A stretch of 64,000 nucleotides of DNA from NCBI GenBank assembly GCA_021156105.1, contig JAJNBD010000003.1:62001-126000 (forward strand), in the 5' to 3' direction. The notes under the pieces were generated by a model. The model had not been told where the DNA came from, made no database searches, and saw only the letters and a list, made by a program, of their open reading frames with translations. The position numbers were made by a program, and so were the translations under genes. The DNA comes from Gammaproteobacteria bacterium (GTDB lineage: Bacteria; Pseudomonadota; Gammaproteobacteria; CAISUE01). Below are positions 1 to 9,447 of this stretch, in pieces (positions within the stretch are counted from its first letter, which is position 1; each line of letters begins with the position of its first letter).

Positions 1-1
1 C

Positions 2-292
2 GACCAGATAGAAAGATTCAAACCGCTAACAAGCGAGCAAAGAGCATTATTTTTATCCGCACGAAAATCTCCAAAGCAATACACCGAAGGCGTCTTATTA
101 AGTCCCAAAACACAAGGATTATTTCGCAATGTCCCTCCTAGATTGTATTTGGCACTTGCCATGACAGAACAGGATGAAAAAAATCATCGCAGAGAACTGA
201 TGGAAAGGTTTGGCGTGACAGAGATAGAAGCTGCAGAAATGGTGGCAAAAGAAATGATGGCCTATAAACCGCCGGAGCACCTCGATGACTAA
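2..292 (+). CDS. C-terminal end of a conjugative transfer ATPase (VirB4/TraC type), partial
   Basis: An open frame enters from the left edge and stops at 290-292, giving the last 96 residues. The tail contains LSPKTQGLFRNVPPRLYLAL and a helical end rich in Glu and Met (ERFGVTEIEAAEMVAKEM). This resembles the C-terminus of the large ATPase that precedes the TraU-like gene in PFGI-1-class ICEs. The Walker motifs would lie upstream, outside the window. Its stop overlaps the start of the next gene at 285, as expected for a translationally coupled transfer operon. The family call rests on the C-terminal pattern plus gene order, so it is moderately sure. Confidence 0.6.
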   Translation, partial: DQIERFKPLTSEQRALFLSARKSPKQYTEGVLLSPKTQGLFRNVPPRLYLALAMTEQDEKNHRRELMERFGVTEIEAAEMVAKEMMAYKPPEHLDD

Positions 293-1262
293 AAAAGAAA
301 CTATTTTTAGAGTTACCGCTGCGATATCTTTACTGGGTTTAGCGGCAATTGCTGATCGTGCCCATGCGGGCAGCATAACCTCTGCGGATATCATAGCCAA
401 GACCATGGAAGCAGCACCTAGTTGCATGCACTATAAGGTAGAAGGTGCTTGTTTTTGGGTAGATCAGTGGGGTTTTGTTTCAAGTACCCCTTATGTTGAT
501 CAGTATTTGCCGGACGTGGTGGTTAGCGTCTTTAATAAGCCAGGGGATAATCCCTGGCTTGAGATAAGTAATACGCTTGATCAAGCAGGTAAAGTGGCAG
601 AAGAAAAAATTGTTCCAGTGGCCTCAGGCGGGGATAGCGTGGGTTATGAGCAACACAGCATGGCAGATGAACATGAGCAGTCGGTGTATTTTAAAGAAGC
701 CGATGTTGTGGGGAATCCTGCTTTAGCAGTCATCGATACCAATCCTTTTATGCTTTCTTCGGCGGCAACCCCTTTACTGCCTTACTTTCAATCAATGTTA
801 GATGCCACGATGTGGCGTGGCTTAACATTAGGAGCTATGCCGGAAAAAGTTGCTGCGGAAGGACAAGATATGATTCGACGGATTGGAACTTTTCCGATTA
901 CGTGGGGTGGAGCTTTTCCCATCGAAGGCTCAACCAATGCAGGCAATGATGCGAAAGCGGCAGCAGTAATAGCCCAGCGTGCAGTCAACCTGTTGTCTTT
1001 GGTTGTGCCACTTCATGTCTACAATCCAATAAGTAACGCTTGTGGAGAAGCATGTAGTGCTGATAGCTTTCATGAAAATGATGATCATACGCAATTTCAA
1101 CGTATTTATCCTGATCCTGAAACAAGCTGCGAGGTTTTTGGTAAATCATTAAATTATGGCGATGGTTTATATAAAGATACGAACGGTGCTTATGTTTGGG
1201 TGGTGTGGCGCCATTATCATGGCTGCGCTCAAGGCGATGGGAAATATCTTGGACATACGTAA
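285..1262 (+). CDS. TraU-like integrating conjugative element protein (PFL_4710 type)
   Basis: This 325-residue exported protein has a signal peptide at residues 1-28 (RAHA followed by G). Several cysteines follow, including CMHYKVEGACFW near the N-terminus and NACGEACSAD near residue 255, suggesting periplasmic disulphides. The N-terminal block on Cys, Gly and Trp, the PLLPYFQSMLDATMWRG segment and the C-terminal WVVWRHYHGC match the TraU-like family that sits between the TraC ATPase and the PFL_4711 protein in genomic-island type IV secretion systems. In F-type systems TraU acts in the periplasm in mating-pair formation and DNA transfer. The start overlaps the upstream stop by 8 bases. Confidence 0.8.
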   Translation: MTKKETIFRVTAAISLLGLAAIADRAHAGSITSADIIAKTMEAAPSCMHYKVEGACFWVDQWGFVSSTPYVDQYLPDVVVSVFNKPGDNPWLEISNTLDQAGKVAEEKIVPVASGGDSVGYEQHSMADEHEQSVYFKEADVVGNPALAVIDTNPFMLSSAATPLLPYFQSMLDATMWRGLTLGAMPEKVAAEGQDMIRRIGTFPITWGGAFPIEGSTNAGNDAKAAAVIAQRAVNLLSLVVPLHVYNPISNACGEACSADSFHENDDHTQFQRIYPDPETSCEVFGKSLNYGDGLYKDTNGAYVWVVWRHYHGCAQGDGKYLGHT

Positions 1263-1336
1263 ATTTTATGAAATTGTCTTAGAAATTATTGATACAATAT
1301 AAGAAAGCCAAGATTTCTCTATAGGAAAATGCAAAA

Positions 1337-1861
1337 ATGAAATATTTCAAAGCATTTCTTTTTACTCTCGTCATACTGGCCGCTTCGTTTTATATTTTGG
1401 CTGTTCCACCGGAGCCAAGTAGCTATATGGTTGAGACGGCAAATGTTAGGGATTTATCTTTATTTGTCTTCTTAAATTTTTTTATTATTGTGTCATGCTT
1501 TGGTGCTGTTTATTTTTTAGTTTTTAGCAAAAGATGGCTTTACCTTATTTTATTCATATTAGTGGCAAAAAGTTTTGTTCTCATTTCTTTTAGCAAAGCT
1601 ATTGCTTATACGCATGCCATACGTTTTATTAAAGAAAATAAAGATATATGGGTAGGTAAAAGCTGGGCAATTCAAAATACCATTATTTGTGGTGAACCTA
1701 AAGATAGCCTCGTTCATGGCGTCTACCCTCAAAACGACTATCTTTTTGCGGAAGTTTCCTCTTCTAAAATTCGTATACTTTGTCCTTATAATTCAACATT
1801 AGCAACGATCCCTTATCGAACAGAAGATGTTGTTCTGAAACCATTTATTAAAAATTCTTAA
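1337..1861 (+). CDS. Small membrane protein of unknown function within the transfer cluster
   Basis: This is a 174-residue protein with three predicted membrane segments: about residues 5-23, 40-62 and 67-85. A soluble C-terminal part of some 80 residues has two cysteines (IICGEP and ILCPYN). A purine-rich GGAAA lies about 10 bases upstream of the start. I do not recognise a family. It lies in the gap between the TraU-like and PFL_4711-like genes, where related ICEs often carry variable accessory genes, so it could be an entry-exclusion-like or other accessory product. That role is inferred only from position and topology. Confidence 0.6.
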   Translation: MKYFKAFLFTLVILAASFYILAVPPEPSSYMVETANVRDLSLFVFLNFFIIVSCFGAVYFLVFSKRWLYLILFILVAKSFVLISFSKAIAYTHAIRFIKENKDIWVGKSWAIQNTIICGEPKDSLVHGVYPQNDYLFAEVSSSKIRILCPYNSTLATIPYRTEDVVLKPFIKNS

Positions 1862-1996
1862 ACTATTTTAACATTCAATAATTAACTAAAAACTTTTTTC
1901 TTCTGGCTGCTTTCTTAAAAGTAGCTATTTTTCTGTCCCTTCGTAAATCCTTCGTTTTTTCCTTTTAACCATACCAATAATTTATAGGTGATAACC

Positions 1997-3415
1997 ATGT
2001 TTAAGCCTAGGCTTTCTGCTGCCTTTGTGGCAGTGCTTTGTTTGAATTATTCAATCAGTGCAATGGCAGAGTTGGTTCCTCAGGGAGCAGGTGATAATTC
2101 TTTGTATTACAAAATTGGTGGCGGGAGTAACTATATTCTTCCACCTGTGCAAAGCTCTAATAGCATTATTCTTAATACCGATGCTGATTTGGGTGCTGGA
2201 TATAGCTGTGGTGCTTTTAATCCGATGAGTTCCATTAAAAATGTTTTCAACAATTTTAAAAATAGTGCCGATAATATCGAACAAAGTACGATTACAAATA
2301 TGCAAGCCAGTATTGCTGAAATCCCAGCCTATATGTTAGCGCAAGCCGATCAAAACCTCTATAACATGATTAATAACACACTGCTTGGAGCGCATAATCA
2401 GATTGACGTTTCAACAAAATCCTGCCAAGTGGTGAAACAAGAAATTGCTGCCGGTAAAAATCCTTACAAAGATTGGGGGACCATCGCTGTTGATAACCAA
2501 TGGAAAAAACATCTATCCCTTACCTCACAAGGGGAAGAAGATATTAATGATGCGAAAAAAGATATTGACCAACATTCTGGTGATGATGGTGTGCCATGGG
2601 CACAGGGTATAAAGACTTCTGATGGAACATTTGCCGGTGGTAAAGGTCAACCTGTAATTCATGTGGTAGCAGATACTACCAAAGCAGGTTATAACGCCTT
2701 ACTTAATCGTGATATTACGAGTGATGCACCGGCTCCTAAAAATTCTGAGAATATTGCGTTGGTGAATGCTTTCCCAACACCGCAAAGTGCACAAGCATGG
2801 GTTACCAATGTCGTGGGCGATCAAAACGTCACGACTTGCACGACGGATTCCAGTTGCCAAAGCGCACAAGGAGGTGTAGCAGGTCGAGGTTTATTACCTT
2901 TGCTGTCTACTTGCGACGCTGGAAATCAAAACTTCTGCGCAGAAAATATCCGACAAAATTTAGCAAAATTAGTAACGAATCAATCGTCAATGACTAATGA
3001 AAATTTAGCCGCTGTTTCTGCGGATGGGGTTATGATAAGCCCACAAGTCATTCGCTCTATCCAATCTATGGATACTACGCAGCAAGGTATTATCGTTAAT
3101 AAATTAGCGCAAGAAGTGGCAACGCAAAAAGTGATTGACACAGCTTTATTAGCAAGAAATATTTTGCAAACAGGCGCGCAAGTGCCCGTAGTTGCGTCCA
3201 ATAAGCCTGCTCAAGTTATTGTTGAGCAATCCATACATGCACTAGATAACGATATACAATCATTATCCTTTGAGTCACAAATTAAAAAGCAAATGACCTC
3301 GGATACGTTAAGTAATATTTTGGCTTACCAACAAAATATGCAGCAAGCAGCAGTTTCCATTCCTAAAACAACGGTCGCGCAAAGCTTTATTAATAACGGC
3401 GCTGCTTCTAAGTAA
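1997..3415 (+). CDS. Integrating conjugative element protein, PFL_4711/TIGR03755-like
   Basis: This periplasmic protein of 472 residues has a signal peptide at about 1-25 (LNYSISAMAE). The body is rich in Asn, Gln and Ser, with a cysteine cluster near residues 285-320 (TTCTTDSSCQ, LSTCDAGNQNFCAENIR), and ends in long amphipathic helices. Gene order (TraC, TraU-like, this, TraG-N) and these features fit the PFL_4711 family of genomic-island conjugation systems. Its exact biochemical role is unknown but it is required in mating-pair formation loci. I chose ATG 1997, preceded by ATAGGTGA at a normal distance, rather than the in-frame GTG at 1988. Confidence 0.75.
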   Translation: MFKPRLSAAFVAVLCLNYSISAMAELVPQGAGDNSLYYKIGGGSNYILPPVQSSNSIILNTDADLGAGYSCGAFNPMSSIKNVFNNFKNSADNIEQSTITNMQASIAEIPAYMLAQADQNLYNMINNTLLGAHNQIDVSTKSCQVVKQEIAAGKNPYKDWGTIAVDNQWKKHLSLTSQGEEDINDAKKDIDQHSGDDGVPWAQGIKTSDGTFAGGKGQPVIHVVADTTKAGYNALLNRDITSDAPAPKNSENIALVNAFPTPQSAQAWVTNVVGDQNVTTCTTDSSCQSAQGGVAGRGLLPLLSTCDAGNQNFCAENIRQNLAKLVTNQSSMTNENLAAVSADGVMISPQVIRSIQSMDTTQQGIIVNKLAQEVATQKVIDTALLARNILQTGAQVPVVASNKPAQVIVEQSIHALDNDIQSLSFESQIKKQMTSDTLSNILAYQQNMQQAAVSIPKTTVAQSFINNGAASK

Positions 3416-3451
3416 TTAAATTGTCTTTACCAAAACCATCGAGGTTAATTT

Positions 3452-5011
3452 ATGTCAATTGGCGTACAAAGCTTTGCAGAGCTCTATGCGACGCTTATTG
3501 GTTGGCAACAGTATGATGCCATGTGGAACTTGCTTACCCAAACAGGGGTGGCTTATTTACCTTTCATTGGCATCATTCTTAAAAACATTGCGCAACCTTA
3601 TGAGTCACAAGAAACAAAAAGTGCCGCAGGAACTTCTTTAAGGCGTATGGAAGTAGATCTTATTATTAAATTGTTATTAATATTTTTTGCGGTGTCTCCC
3701 GCACTAAATCTTGATGCAAATGTTATAAGCTACACTCCCGTGTGTCAGCCAGATGGGCAGCAAAATACTTATCATGCGGGAGATACCGGGACAACATATG
3801 ATCAGGCATTTTCAGTTTCGACGAGTGAAATTCGTGTTCCTATCTTTTGGTATGCGGTATTGTCGTTTAGTGCAGGTTCAACAGCAGCCGCGAATACCAC
3901 CGTGGCTTGTGTACCTGATTATCGCAAGATGGTTACCCAAGTGGATATGACACAAATCCAAAGTGCGCCTTTAAAGCAAGAGTTGCAGCAATTTGAGCAA
4001 GATTGTTATTTGCCAGCGCGTACTCAATATTTAAAAGATGCAAATACCGACAGTTCAAATATTCCGGTCATTCAAAATGATACAGGTAAGTATGGTAACG
4101 ATGATACCGAATGGTTGGGGTCCCATGGGTTTCAAGATACGTATTATCAGAATCTAAAAGCATCACAGCCTGTCTCAGGGTTTCCCTATAATCCTAGCGA
4201 GGATGTCAATGCTGGCGCTTATCCTGATGGTACGCCAACGCCAGCGTATGCGACACCTTCTTGCTCTGAATGGTGGAATGATCCTGAAAGTGGATTAAGA
4301 GCTCGCCTTTATGGTGCATTACCCGCAAGCTTTTTGACAGAATTTAAAGATGTGCTAAGTAGTGACGATAAGTTGCAAGATGATGTGGTTAAGCGTATTA
4401 CTAGTAATGGAGGCGGAGATTATAGTGCGAATGATAATGTTCATGAAACCGATAATGTTGGGTCAAATTTACTCGAAAGAGTTGGTCTTATTTTTAGTGA
4501 AATGGAAACGTATCCTACGATCTATGCGATTAGCCAAGCCGCTCCCATTGTGCAAGCATTGCTGCTTTTAATGGCGTTTAGTTTCTTACCTTTTGTTTTA
4601 GTTTTTTCTGGCTATAAACCCGCAACTTTCTCGGCAGGCGCTATTGTTATCTTCTCGCTTTATTTTTGGTCTTACATTTGGCATTTGGTTGGATGGTTAG
4701 ACAGCGTATTAATGCAAGCATTTTTCAATGATAGTTGGTTCTCATTTAGAAGTCCTAATGAAACCTTAGTCACTATTATTATCGGATTCTTACAGATTGT
4801 CGCGCCACTTTTTTGGTTTGGATTTATGTCGGCGTTAGGGGTAGCCGCAGGCAGTTTCATTGCGACAGCTTCAGGAGCATTCGGACAGTTAGCCTCTGGC
4901 CCATCAGAGGCGGCAGGAAGCTCGGGTGCGAATGTAGCTAAAACAGCAATGACAATGGGGCGTAATAAGGTGGTGGCAATGGCTAAAGAAATGAATAAGG
5001 CAAAAAGTTAA
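3452..5011 (+). CDS. traG: TraG N-terminal domain mating-pair stabilisation protein
   Basis: This inner-membrane protein of 519 residues has hydrophobic segments near residues 24-45, 66-84 and 365-470, and a central periplasmic loop holding four or more cysteines (VCQPDG, VACVPDY, QDCYLP, PSCSEWW). This is the arrangement of the TraG N-terminal domain used by ICE conjugation systems for pilus assembly and mating-pair stabilisation. The C-terminal tail is short (GRNKVVAMAKEMNKAKS), so the long C-terminal half of plasmid F TraG is absent, as is usual for this ICE class. It follows the PFL_4711-like gene by 36 bases and is the last clear gene of this transfer operon. Confidence 0.8.
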   Translation: MSIGVQSFAELYATLIGWQQYDAMWNLLTQTGVAYLPFIGIILKNIAQPYESQETKSAAGTSLRRMEVDLIIKLLLIFFAVSPALNLDANVISYTPVCQPDGQQNTYHAGDTGTTYDQAFSVSTSEIRVPIFWYAVLSFSAGSTAAANTTVACVPDYRKMVTQVDMTQIQSAPLKQELQQFEQDCYLPARTQYLKDANTDSSNIPVIQNDTGKYGNDDTEWLGSHGFQDTYYQNLKASQPVSGFPYNPSEDVNAGAYPDGTPTPAYATPSCSEWWNDPESGLRARLYGALPASFLTEFKDVLSSDDKLQDDVVKRITSNGGGDYSANDNVHETDNVGSNLLERVGLIFSEMETYPTIYAISQAAPIVQALLLLMAFSFLPFVLVFSGYKPATFSAGAIVIFSLYFWSYIWHLVGWLDSVLMQAFFNDSWFSFRSPNETLVTIIIGFLQIVAPLFWFGFMSALGVAAGSFIATASGAFGQLASGPSEAAGSSGANVAKTAMTMGRNKVVAMAKEMNKAKS

Positions 5012-5214
5012 ATTTCGCCTCTTTCTATTCTTAATAGAACGCTTTTGGATTGTTCCATCTTAAGCGTATTTCTGCCTTCTTTCTCATTGCGATGTCTTTT
5101 TTCGCTAACCGCAATATCACTTTCGATAGCAGCAAAAACTAGCTCAACCATCAGCAAAAGCAATATCCCGATAATACGAAAGGTAATTTGAAAGAGAAAC
5201 TTTATCATGTTCAT
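5008..5214 (-). CDS. Possible small single-pass membrane protein
   Basis: This is a 68-residue open frame on the minus strand with one membrane segment at about residues 8-29 followed by a charged tail. An AAGGA sequence sits about 10 bases upstream of the start. It overlaps the end of the TraG-like gene by four bases and the start of the next plus-strand gene by eight. No family is recognised. The membrane segment and ribosome-binding site argue that it may be real. The opposite orientation to its transfer-gene neighbours argues that it may be a chance frame. Confidence 0.35.
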   Translation of the reverse strand: MNMIKFLFQITFRIIGILLLLMVELVFAAIESDIAVSEKRHRNEKEGRNTLKMEQSKSVLLRIERGEI

Positions 5215-5569
5215 ATCTCACATCCTTAAATCAGCCACTCTAAAAAAGTGGCTGATAGGTGGCATAGCGGCCATCATATGTGTTCCACTATTGGTTTTAT
5301 GCGCGACGTACTTTACGCCAATTTTGCCTAAAACCAACTTTATTATTACACAAAATCAAGTCTATTTTACGGTTTTTCGCTGGATTGTCTTAATTATTTT
5401 TTATCTTGCTTGGCCCTGGCTTGTTCAAAAACGTTCTGATCAATGTGCTTGGACAGAAAGAAAAACAGAATTTTGGCTACAGCAAAAATTTAGAGTGATG
5501 ATGTGGTTAATAGTATTTGAAATATTAATCTGTGAAAATATACTTTGGAAATTAATGATAGCTATTTAG
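5207..5569 (+). CDS. Small membrane protein of unknown function
   Basis: This 120-residue protein has hydrophobic segments at about residues 15-37, 52-71 and 95-115. The region after the second segment holds WPWLVQKRSDQCAWTERK. No family was recognised. It is followed by a strong hairpin terminator at 5625-5661, consistent with a real transcript ending here. It lies between the TraG-like gene and the TraD coupling protein on the same strand as both. A role in the transfer apparatus is possible but rests only on location. The start overlaps a minus-strand frame, and the upstream Shine-Dalgarno is weak. Confidence 0.55.
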   Translation: MFISHILKSATLKKWLIGGIAAIICVPLLVLCATYFTPILPKTNFIITQNQVYFTVFRWIVLIIFYLAWPWLVQKRSDQCAWTERKTEFWLQQKFRVMMWLIVFEILICENILWKLMIAI

Positions 5570-5624
5570 AACTTATAAACATCAATAAGTATCAACTAAT
5601 TTTTGCGTCGATATGTGCAATTTT

Positions 5625-5661
5625 ATAATCGTTTGGTTTAAAAAACCAAACGATTATTTTT
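5625..5661 (+). terminator. Rho-independent terminator after the TraG-side operon
   Basis: A perfect 15-base stem (arms 5625-5639 and 5643-5657, left arm ATAATCGTTTGGTTT) with a very short loop is followed by a run of T. The run lies on the plus side only, so it terminates plus-strand transcription coming from the small membrane protein gene ending at 5569. Confidence 0.8.
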
Positions 5662-5668
5662 GTGAAGG

Positions 5669-6370
5669 CTAACTTCTTAAGCAAGGAGTATCAGCTTCAG
5701 AAGGTTCGCTAGGAAAAGGTTTACATGGAAACATTTTTGTCAGACTGAAATCTGTTTGTCTTCTTAAGGTTTGTGATCGTCCTCTAAATAAATTTATTGT
5801 TTTTGCAAAGCAATGAGTTGTGCTATTTTCAGTGCAAACTTTTACTTCTTCTGAATGAGATCCGAAAATTTCAAGAACGTTTGAGTTAGGAGTTTCTAAT
5901 TGAAATTTCCTATAATAAAATATGCTATTACGATTGCCTCTCACTCCTGCATTAAAAGGCCGTATCTGAACAGCTTGGTTAATACCTTGCTTATCACTTA
6001 AATTTTCCTCATAGCAGCTAATATGAGTGCCCTGATAATTTTTTGTAATATCAAATGCTCTAACTGTTAATCTAAAAATTATTCGGTTAGATTCAATTAG
6101 AATAGCTGCCATTTTCCAAGCCATGTTGAAATGAAAAGGTTTATTGCAGCCAATAGGGGGGTGCTGATGAAGATCATCATGAGTTACCCCTTCAGCATAA
6201 AAGACAGGGGCTTGTTCTAAGTCTACTTTCTTTCTTTCAGGCGCATCACTATAACCGCGAACCTTTAAAGAAAAAGATACAACATTATTTCTTTTAAAAA
6301 GCGTAGCTTCTTGCGTGATGCTAGATGAATGTAAAATCTGTGCTAACCCACTAGCTAACCGTCTTAACAT
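5669..6370 (-). CDS. Unrecognised protein encoded opposite to the transfer genes (cargo candidate)
   Basis: This is a 233-residue soluble protein with no recognised family. It has no signal peptide or membrane span, several cysteines in the second half, and a Ser/Pro/Glu-rich C-terminus (PCKPFPSEPSEADTPCLRS). I chose the ATG at 6370 because GGAG lies seven bases upstream of it; an ATG at 6391 would add seven residues without a good ribosome-binding site. It is the only sizeable gene pointing against the conjugation genes. It sits between the terminator at 5625-5661 and the TraD gene, a place where ICEs often take up cargo. A function cannot be assigned. Confidence 0.55.
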   Translation of the reverse strand: MLRRLASGLAQILHSSSITQEATLFKRNNVVSFSLKVRGYSDAPERKKVDLEQAPVFYAEGVTHDDLHQHPPIGCNKPFHFNMAWKMAAILIESNRIIFRLTVRAFDITKNYQGTHISCYEENLSDKQGINQAVQIRPFNAGVRGNRNSIFYYRKFQLETPNSNVLEIFGSHSEEVKVCTENSTTHCFAKTINLFRGRSQTLRRQTDFSLTKMFPCKPFPSEPSEADTPCLRS

Positions 6371-6438
6371 AAAAAATCTCCATTTGGACATAGTTGCAAT
6401 AAAAAAATCCTGAATTTCTTCTCTTATTGAATAATCAC

Positions 6439-8754
6439 ATGAAAATTAATCTAAGTAAACCTTTAGAGGGGTTATTGCGCCCTCCTTTCGAATGGTATAG
6501 TGCTGGCACCTCTTTATTATTAGCCCTAATTTTAAAGAGATTTCCTCAGTTTTTCCTTATTCCTAATGTTATATTTTTATGGGTATGCGGTGGATTAGTT
6601 CTATTTGCTTTTTGGCGATTTTGGCAAGGCTTGCAGATTGTGCGCTATCAAAAACATTTAAAGAAAATGCCGCACTATGATATGACCTCTAAAGAATTGC
6701 CTATCGATCAAGCGCAGTTATTTTTAGGGAAAGGCTTTTTATGGGAACCTATTCATACTCAGCGATTACGTGATCTAGACTTGCCTTACAACCATAAATA
6801 CATCAAAACTAACTCAGAGCCAAGTGGTTATCCACACTTACATGGTGTCTCTATGGATGAGTCTGATGTGTTTATGAAACTGAGAGATCGTGGACAACAT
6901 ATTCTAGTGTTAGGTACGACAGGGGTAGGAAAAACACGTTTTGCAGAAATTCTAATCGGTCAAGATATTCGGCGGGGTGATGTTGTCATTGTGCTTGATC
7001 CTAAAGGGGATTTCGATTTACTGAGGCGAATTCTACATGAAGCGAAAATGGCAGATCGTGAACAAGATGTACGCATGATTCATCTTGGTTTTCCTAAACA
7101 AAGCTGTCGCTATAACCCAATTGGCTTCTTTACTAAAATTACACAAGTGGCTACTCGTATTGCAAATGCTCTACCTTCGACTGGTGAGGCAGCAGCTTTC
7201 AAAGAGTTTTCCTGGAAATATACAAACCTGGTAACTCGAAGTTTAGTCAGGTTGGGCTTTACTCCAACGTACCGTTTGATCAATTTTTATCTTACTAAGC
7301 TCGATCAATTATTCTTTCAAGTCTTTACGCAAGTTTTAGAAGAAAATTCTAACTTAAAACAAAAGTATCAAAAAGAATTGTCTCAAGCTGCAAAAAATGC
7401 AGAACTTAAAGAAAAAGAATTCAATGCGATGAAATTCATGCTGACCTTTGCTGATCAGTATATAAAAGCTCAAGAACATGAAAGTTTAGCTAATGAACAA
7501 ATGCATTTAGTTAATGATCTTATTTCAGCCTGTAAATTAGACCGGAGTTATTACGATAAAATCACGGCTTCAGTAGGACCTCTGCTGGAAAAGTTAACAA
7601 CAGGAGAAATTGCAGAGTTATTTTCACCGGACTACGCAAATGAAAATGATTCACGACCTATTATTGACTGGTTAAGTGTGATTGAGAAAAAACAAATTGT
7701 TTATGTAGGAATGGATGCCTTAACGGACCCAATTATTTCATCGGTTATTGGTAATGCGCTTTTATCAGACCTTGTGGCCACCGCTGGTCACTTATACAAA
7801 TTTCCGATTGGCAATAAATTGCCCACAGTTCGTATTCACGCTGATGAATTTAATGAATCTATTGGAGACGAATTTATTCCGCTCTTAAATAAAGCAAGAG
7901 GCGCAGGTTTTGATGTCACTGCTTATACCCAAACTTGGTCAGACGTTGAGGCAAGGCTAAATTCCAAAGCCAAAGCAGGCCAAGTGGCAGGAAATCTAGG
8001 GACCGTAATTATGTTTCGCTGTAAAGAAGCGAAAACGGTGGATATGCTTCGAGAACAATTACCTAAAGTTCCTATTGTGCGTATAACGCCAAGCTCTTCA
8101 AGTAGTGATCAACCCCATGGCACTGATGGAATATATTTTAATTCCTCAAATGAAGACCGCGTTTCTTATGAAAATGTCCTAATGCTTGAGCAAAATGATG
8201 TATTAAATCTGCCCAAGGGACAAGCTTTTGCATTATTAGAAGGAGGAAAACTTTATAAGCTTAGAATGCCTTTGCCGAAAATGGATGAAGCCGAAAAATG
8301 TTTGTTTTCATCTTCCGTAGAAGACTTGTTACGACAAGCTCTAGCGAAAGTATGTGAAAAGAAAAGTTTAGATATCACCGCAGAAAAACACTTTTCAGAT
8401 CCTCTTACGCAAATACCTGAAAGTTCTCAACGACAAGATGTTTTTGAAAATCTTCAAGCTTGGCTGCTGAAGCATGCTGTGCTAGAAAAAAATACTTTAG
8501 TATTGGAGCCGGGATTGTTGGTGGATGAGGCGGCCTTAAACTTATTCCTTCAGTCTCAGTCTTTATCGTTTGATGATCTTGCAGCTGAAATAAGGAAATA
8601 TTTAGTAACTACTTCTGGCAAAAGTATTTTTCAATATCGTCATGAACAATTTCATCAACGTATTTTCATTGAAGGAATAATGATTGCTCGGCAACACTTA
8701 AATAAAGAATGGCAGTCAAAATCTATTTCTTCTAGTTTTATTCCAAGCTTCTAA
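6439..8754 (+). CDS. traD: Conjugative coupling factor TraD (VirD4-type ATPase), ICE class
   Basis: This is the type IV coupling protein that links the relaxosome to the secretion channel. Two membrane segments lie near residues 20-37 and 42-62. The Walker A motif GTTGVGKT begins at about residue 159, a DPKGDFDL motif follows at about 190, and a Walker B-like IHADEFNE occurs near residue 467. Length (771 residues) fits the PFGI-1/SXT-class TraD. A long helical insertion lies at about 290-350. I prefer ATG 6439 (MKINLSKPLEG) over the TTG at 6427; neither has a strong Shine-Dalgarno. It begins a second block of transfer genes after the terminator and the reversed cargo gene. Confidence 0.9.
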   Translation: MKINLSKPLEGLLRPPFEWYSAGTSLLLALILKRFPQFFLIPNVIFLWVCGGLVLFAFWRFWQGLQIVRYQKHLKKMPHYDMTSKELPIDQAQLFLGKGFLWEPIHTQRLRDLDLPYNHKYIKTNSEPSGYPHLHGVSMDESDVFMKLRDRGQHILVLGTTGVGKTRFAEILIGQDIRRGDVVIVLDPKGDFDLLRRILHEAKMADREQDVRMIHLGFPKQSCRYNPIGFFTKITQVATRIANALPSTGEAAAFKEFSWKYTNLVTRSLVRLGFTPTYRLINFYLTKLDQLFFQVFTQVLEENSNLKQKYQKELSQAAKNAELKEKEFNAMKFMLTFADQYIKAQEHESLANEQMHLVNDLISACKLDRSYYDKITASVGPLLEKLTTGEIAELFSPDYANENDSRPIIDWLSVIEKKQIVYVGMDALTDPIISSVIGNALLSDLVATAGHLYKFPIGNKLPTVRIHADEFNESIGDEFIPLLNKARGAGFDVTAYTQTWSDVEARLNSKAKAGQVAGNLGTVIMFRCKEAKTVDMLREQLPKVPIVRITPSSSSSDQPHGTDGIYFNSSNEDRVSYENVLMLEQNDVLNLPKGQAFALLEGGKLYKLRMPLPKMDEAEKCLFSSSVEDLLRQALAKVCEKKSLDITAEKHFSDPLTQIPESSQRQDVFENLQAWLLKHAVLEKNTLVLEPGLLVDEAALNLFLQSQSLSFDDLAAEIRKYLVTTSGKSIFQYRHEQFHQRIFIEGIMIARQHLNKEWQSKSISSSFIPSF

Positions 8755-8794
8755 TTTTATAAATGTGTAACTACTTTTATTCGGGGAGAATACT

Positions 8795-9436
8795 ATGGAT
8801 CTTTTGAATAATTTATCTAACAAAAACATCCTGACCTTGCACACTCAAGCTGCTATACAGCACTTTAGTGGAGATTGGAAAACCAGAAAAGTTTATTTAA
8901 CTCAGTTTGCGAATATGTTATCGCGCTTATGGGAGGCCATTAAGCAAGATGATCCTTATGCGGAATTTTTCCTGTATAGAACCTATGATCAAATTCAGGC
9001 AGCAATGGAAGTTATAAGCAAAGCCGAGCAAGAGGCGACACAAGTATTAAATAAGATTATCGGCATGGAGATTCAGATTTATACCAATACCGCTCCTTTC
9101 AAAAAGGAGTTGCATTTTAAAACCCCTTACGCCTTTATGGGAGCAAGATTGTTATTAAAAGTAGACGATACCTTGCGCCTACTTTTGACCATGCGCAAAT
9201 TTGGTATACCTGAAACGACTACTTGTAACTACCAAAATATTTTAAATGAACTTCGTAAAACTTTTGTAATTCCAAGGCAATGGCAGAAAACAGGCGTTAC
9301 CAGACTAGATGTTGTGGGAAATACAGAAAAAGCCCAGAGAGCATTTTCAGTTATGGGCGAGTTACCTATGGTTATTCTAGAAAAGCAATTACAGTTCCCA
9401 TTCAAGCCTCAAGCAAAAATGAATACTCATATTTAA
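8795..9436 (+). CDS. Integrating conjugative element protein, PFL_4669/TIGR03761 family
   Basis: This soluble protein of 213 residues has family hallmarks: LTLHTQAAIQHFSG at the start, LWEAIKQDDPYAEFFLYR at about residues 46-63, and FKTPYAFMGARLLLKVD at about 108-124. These match the PFL_4669 family found only in this ICE class, usually near ssb and topoisomerase genes. Its function is unknown. A GGGGAG ribosome-binding site precedes the ATG. It sits 40 bases after traD and just upstream of the lytic transglycosylase, consistent with one operon. Confidence 0.85.
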   Translation: MDLLNNLSNKNILTLHTQAAIQHFSGDWKTRKVYLTQFANMLSRLWEAIKQDDPYAEFFLYRTYDQIQAAMEVISKAEQEATQVLNKIIGMEIQIYTNTAPFKKELHFKTPYAFMGARLLLKVDDTLRLLLTMRKFGIPETTTCNYQNILNELRKTFVIPRQWQKTGVTRLDVVGNTEKAQRAFSVMGELPMVILEKQLQFPFKPQAKMNTHI

Positions 9437-9447
9437 AAGGTCTCGTT

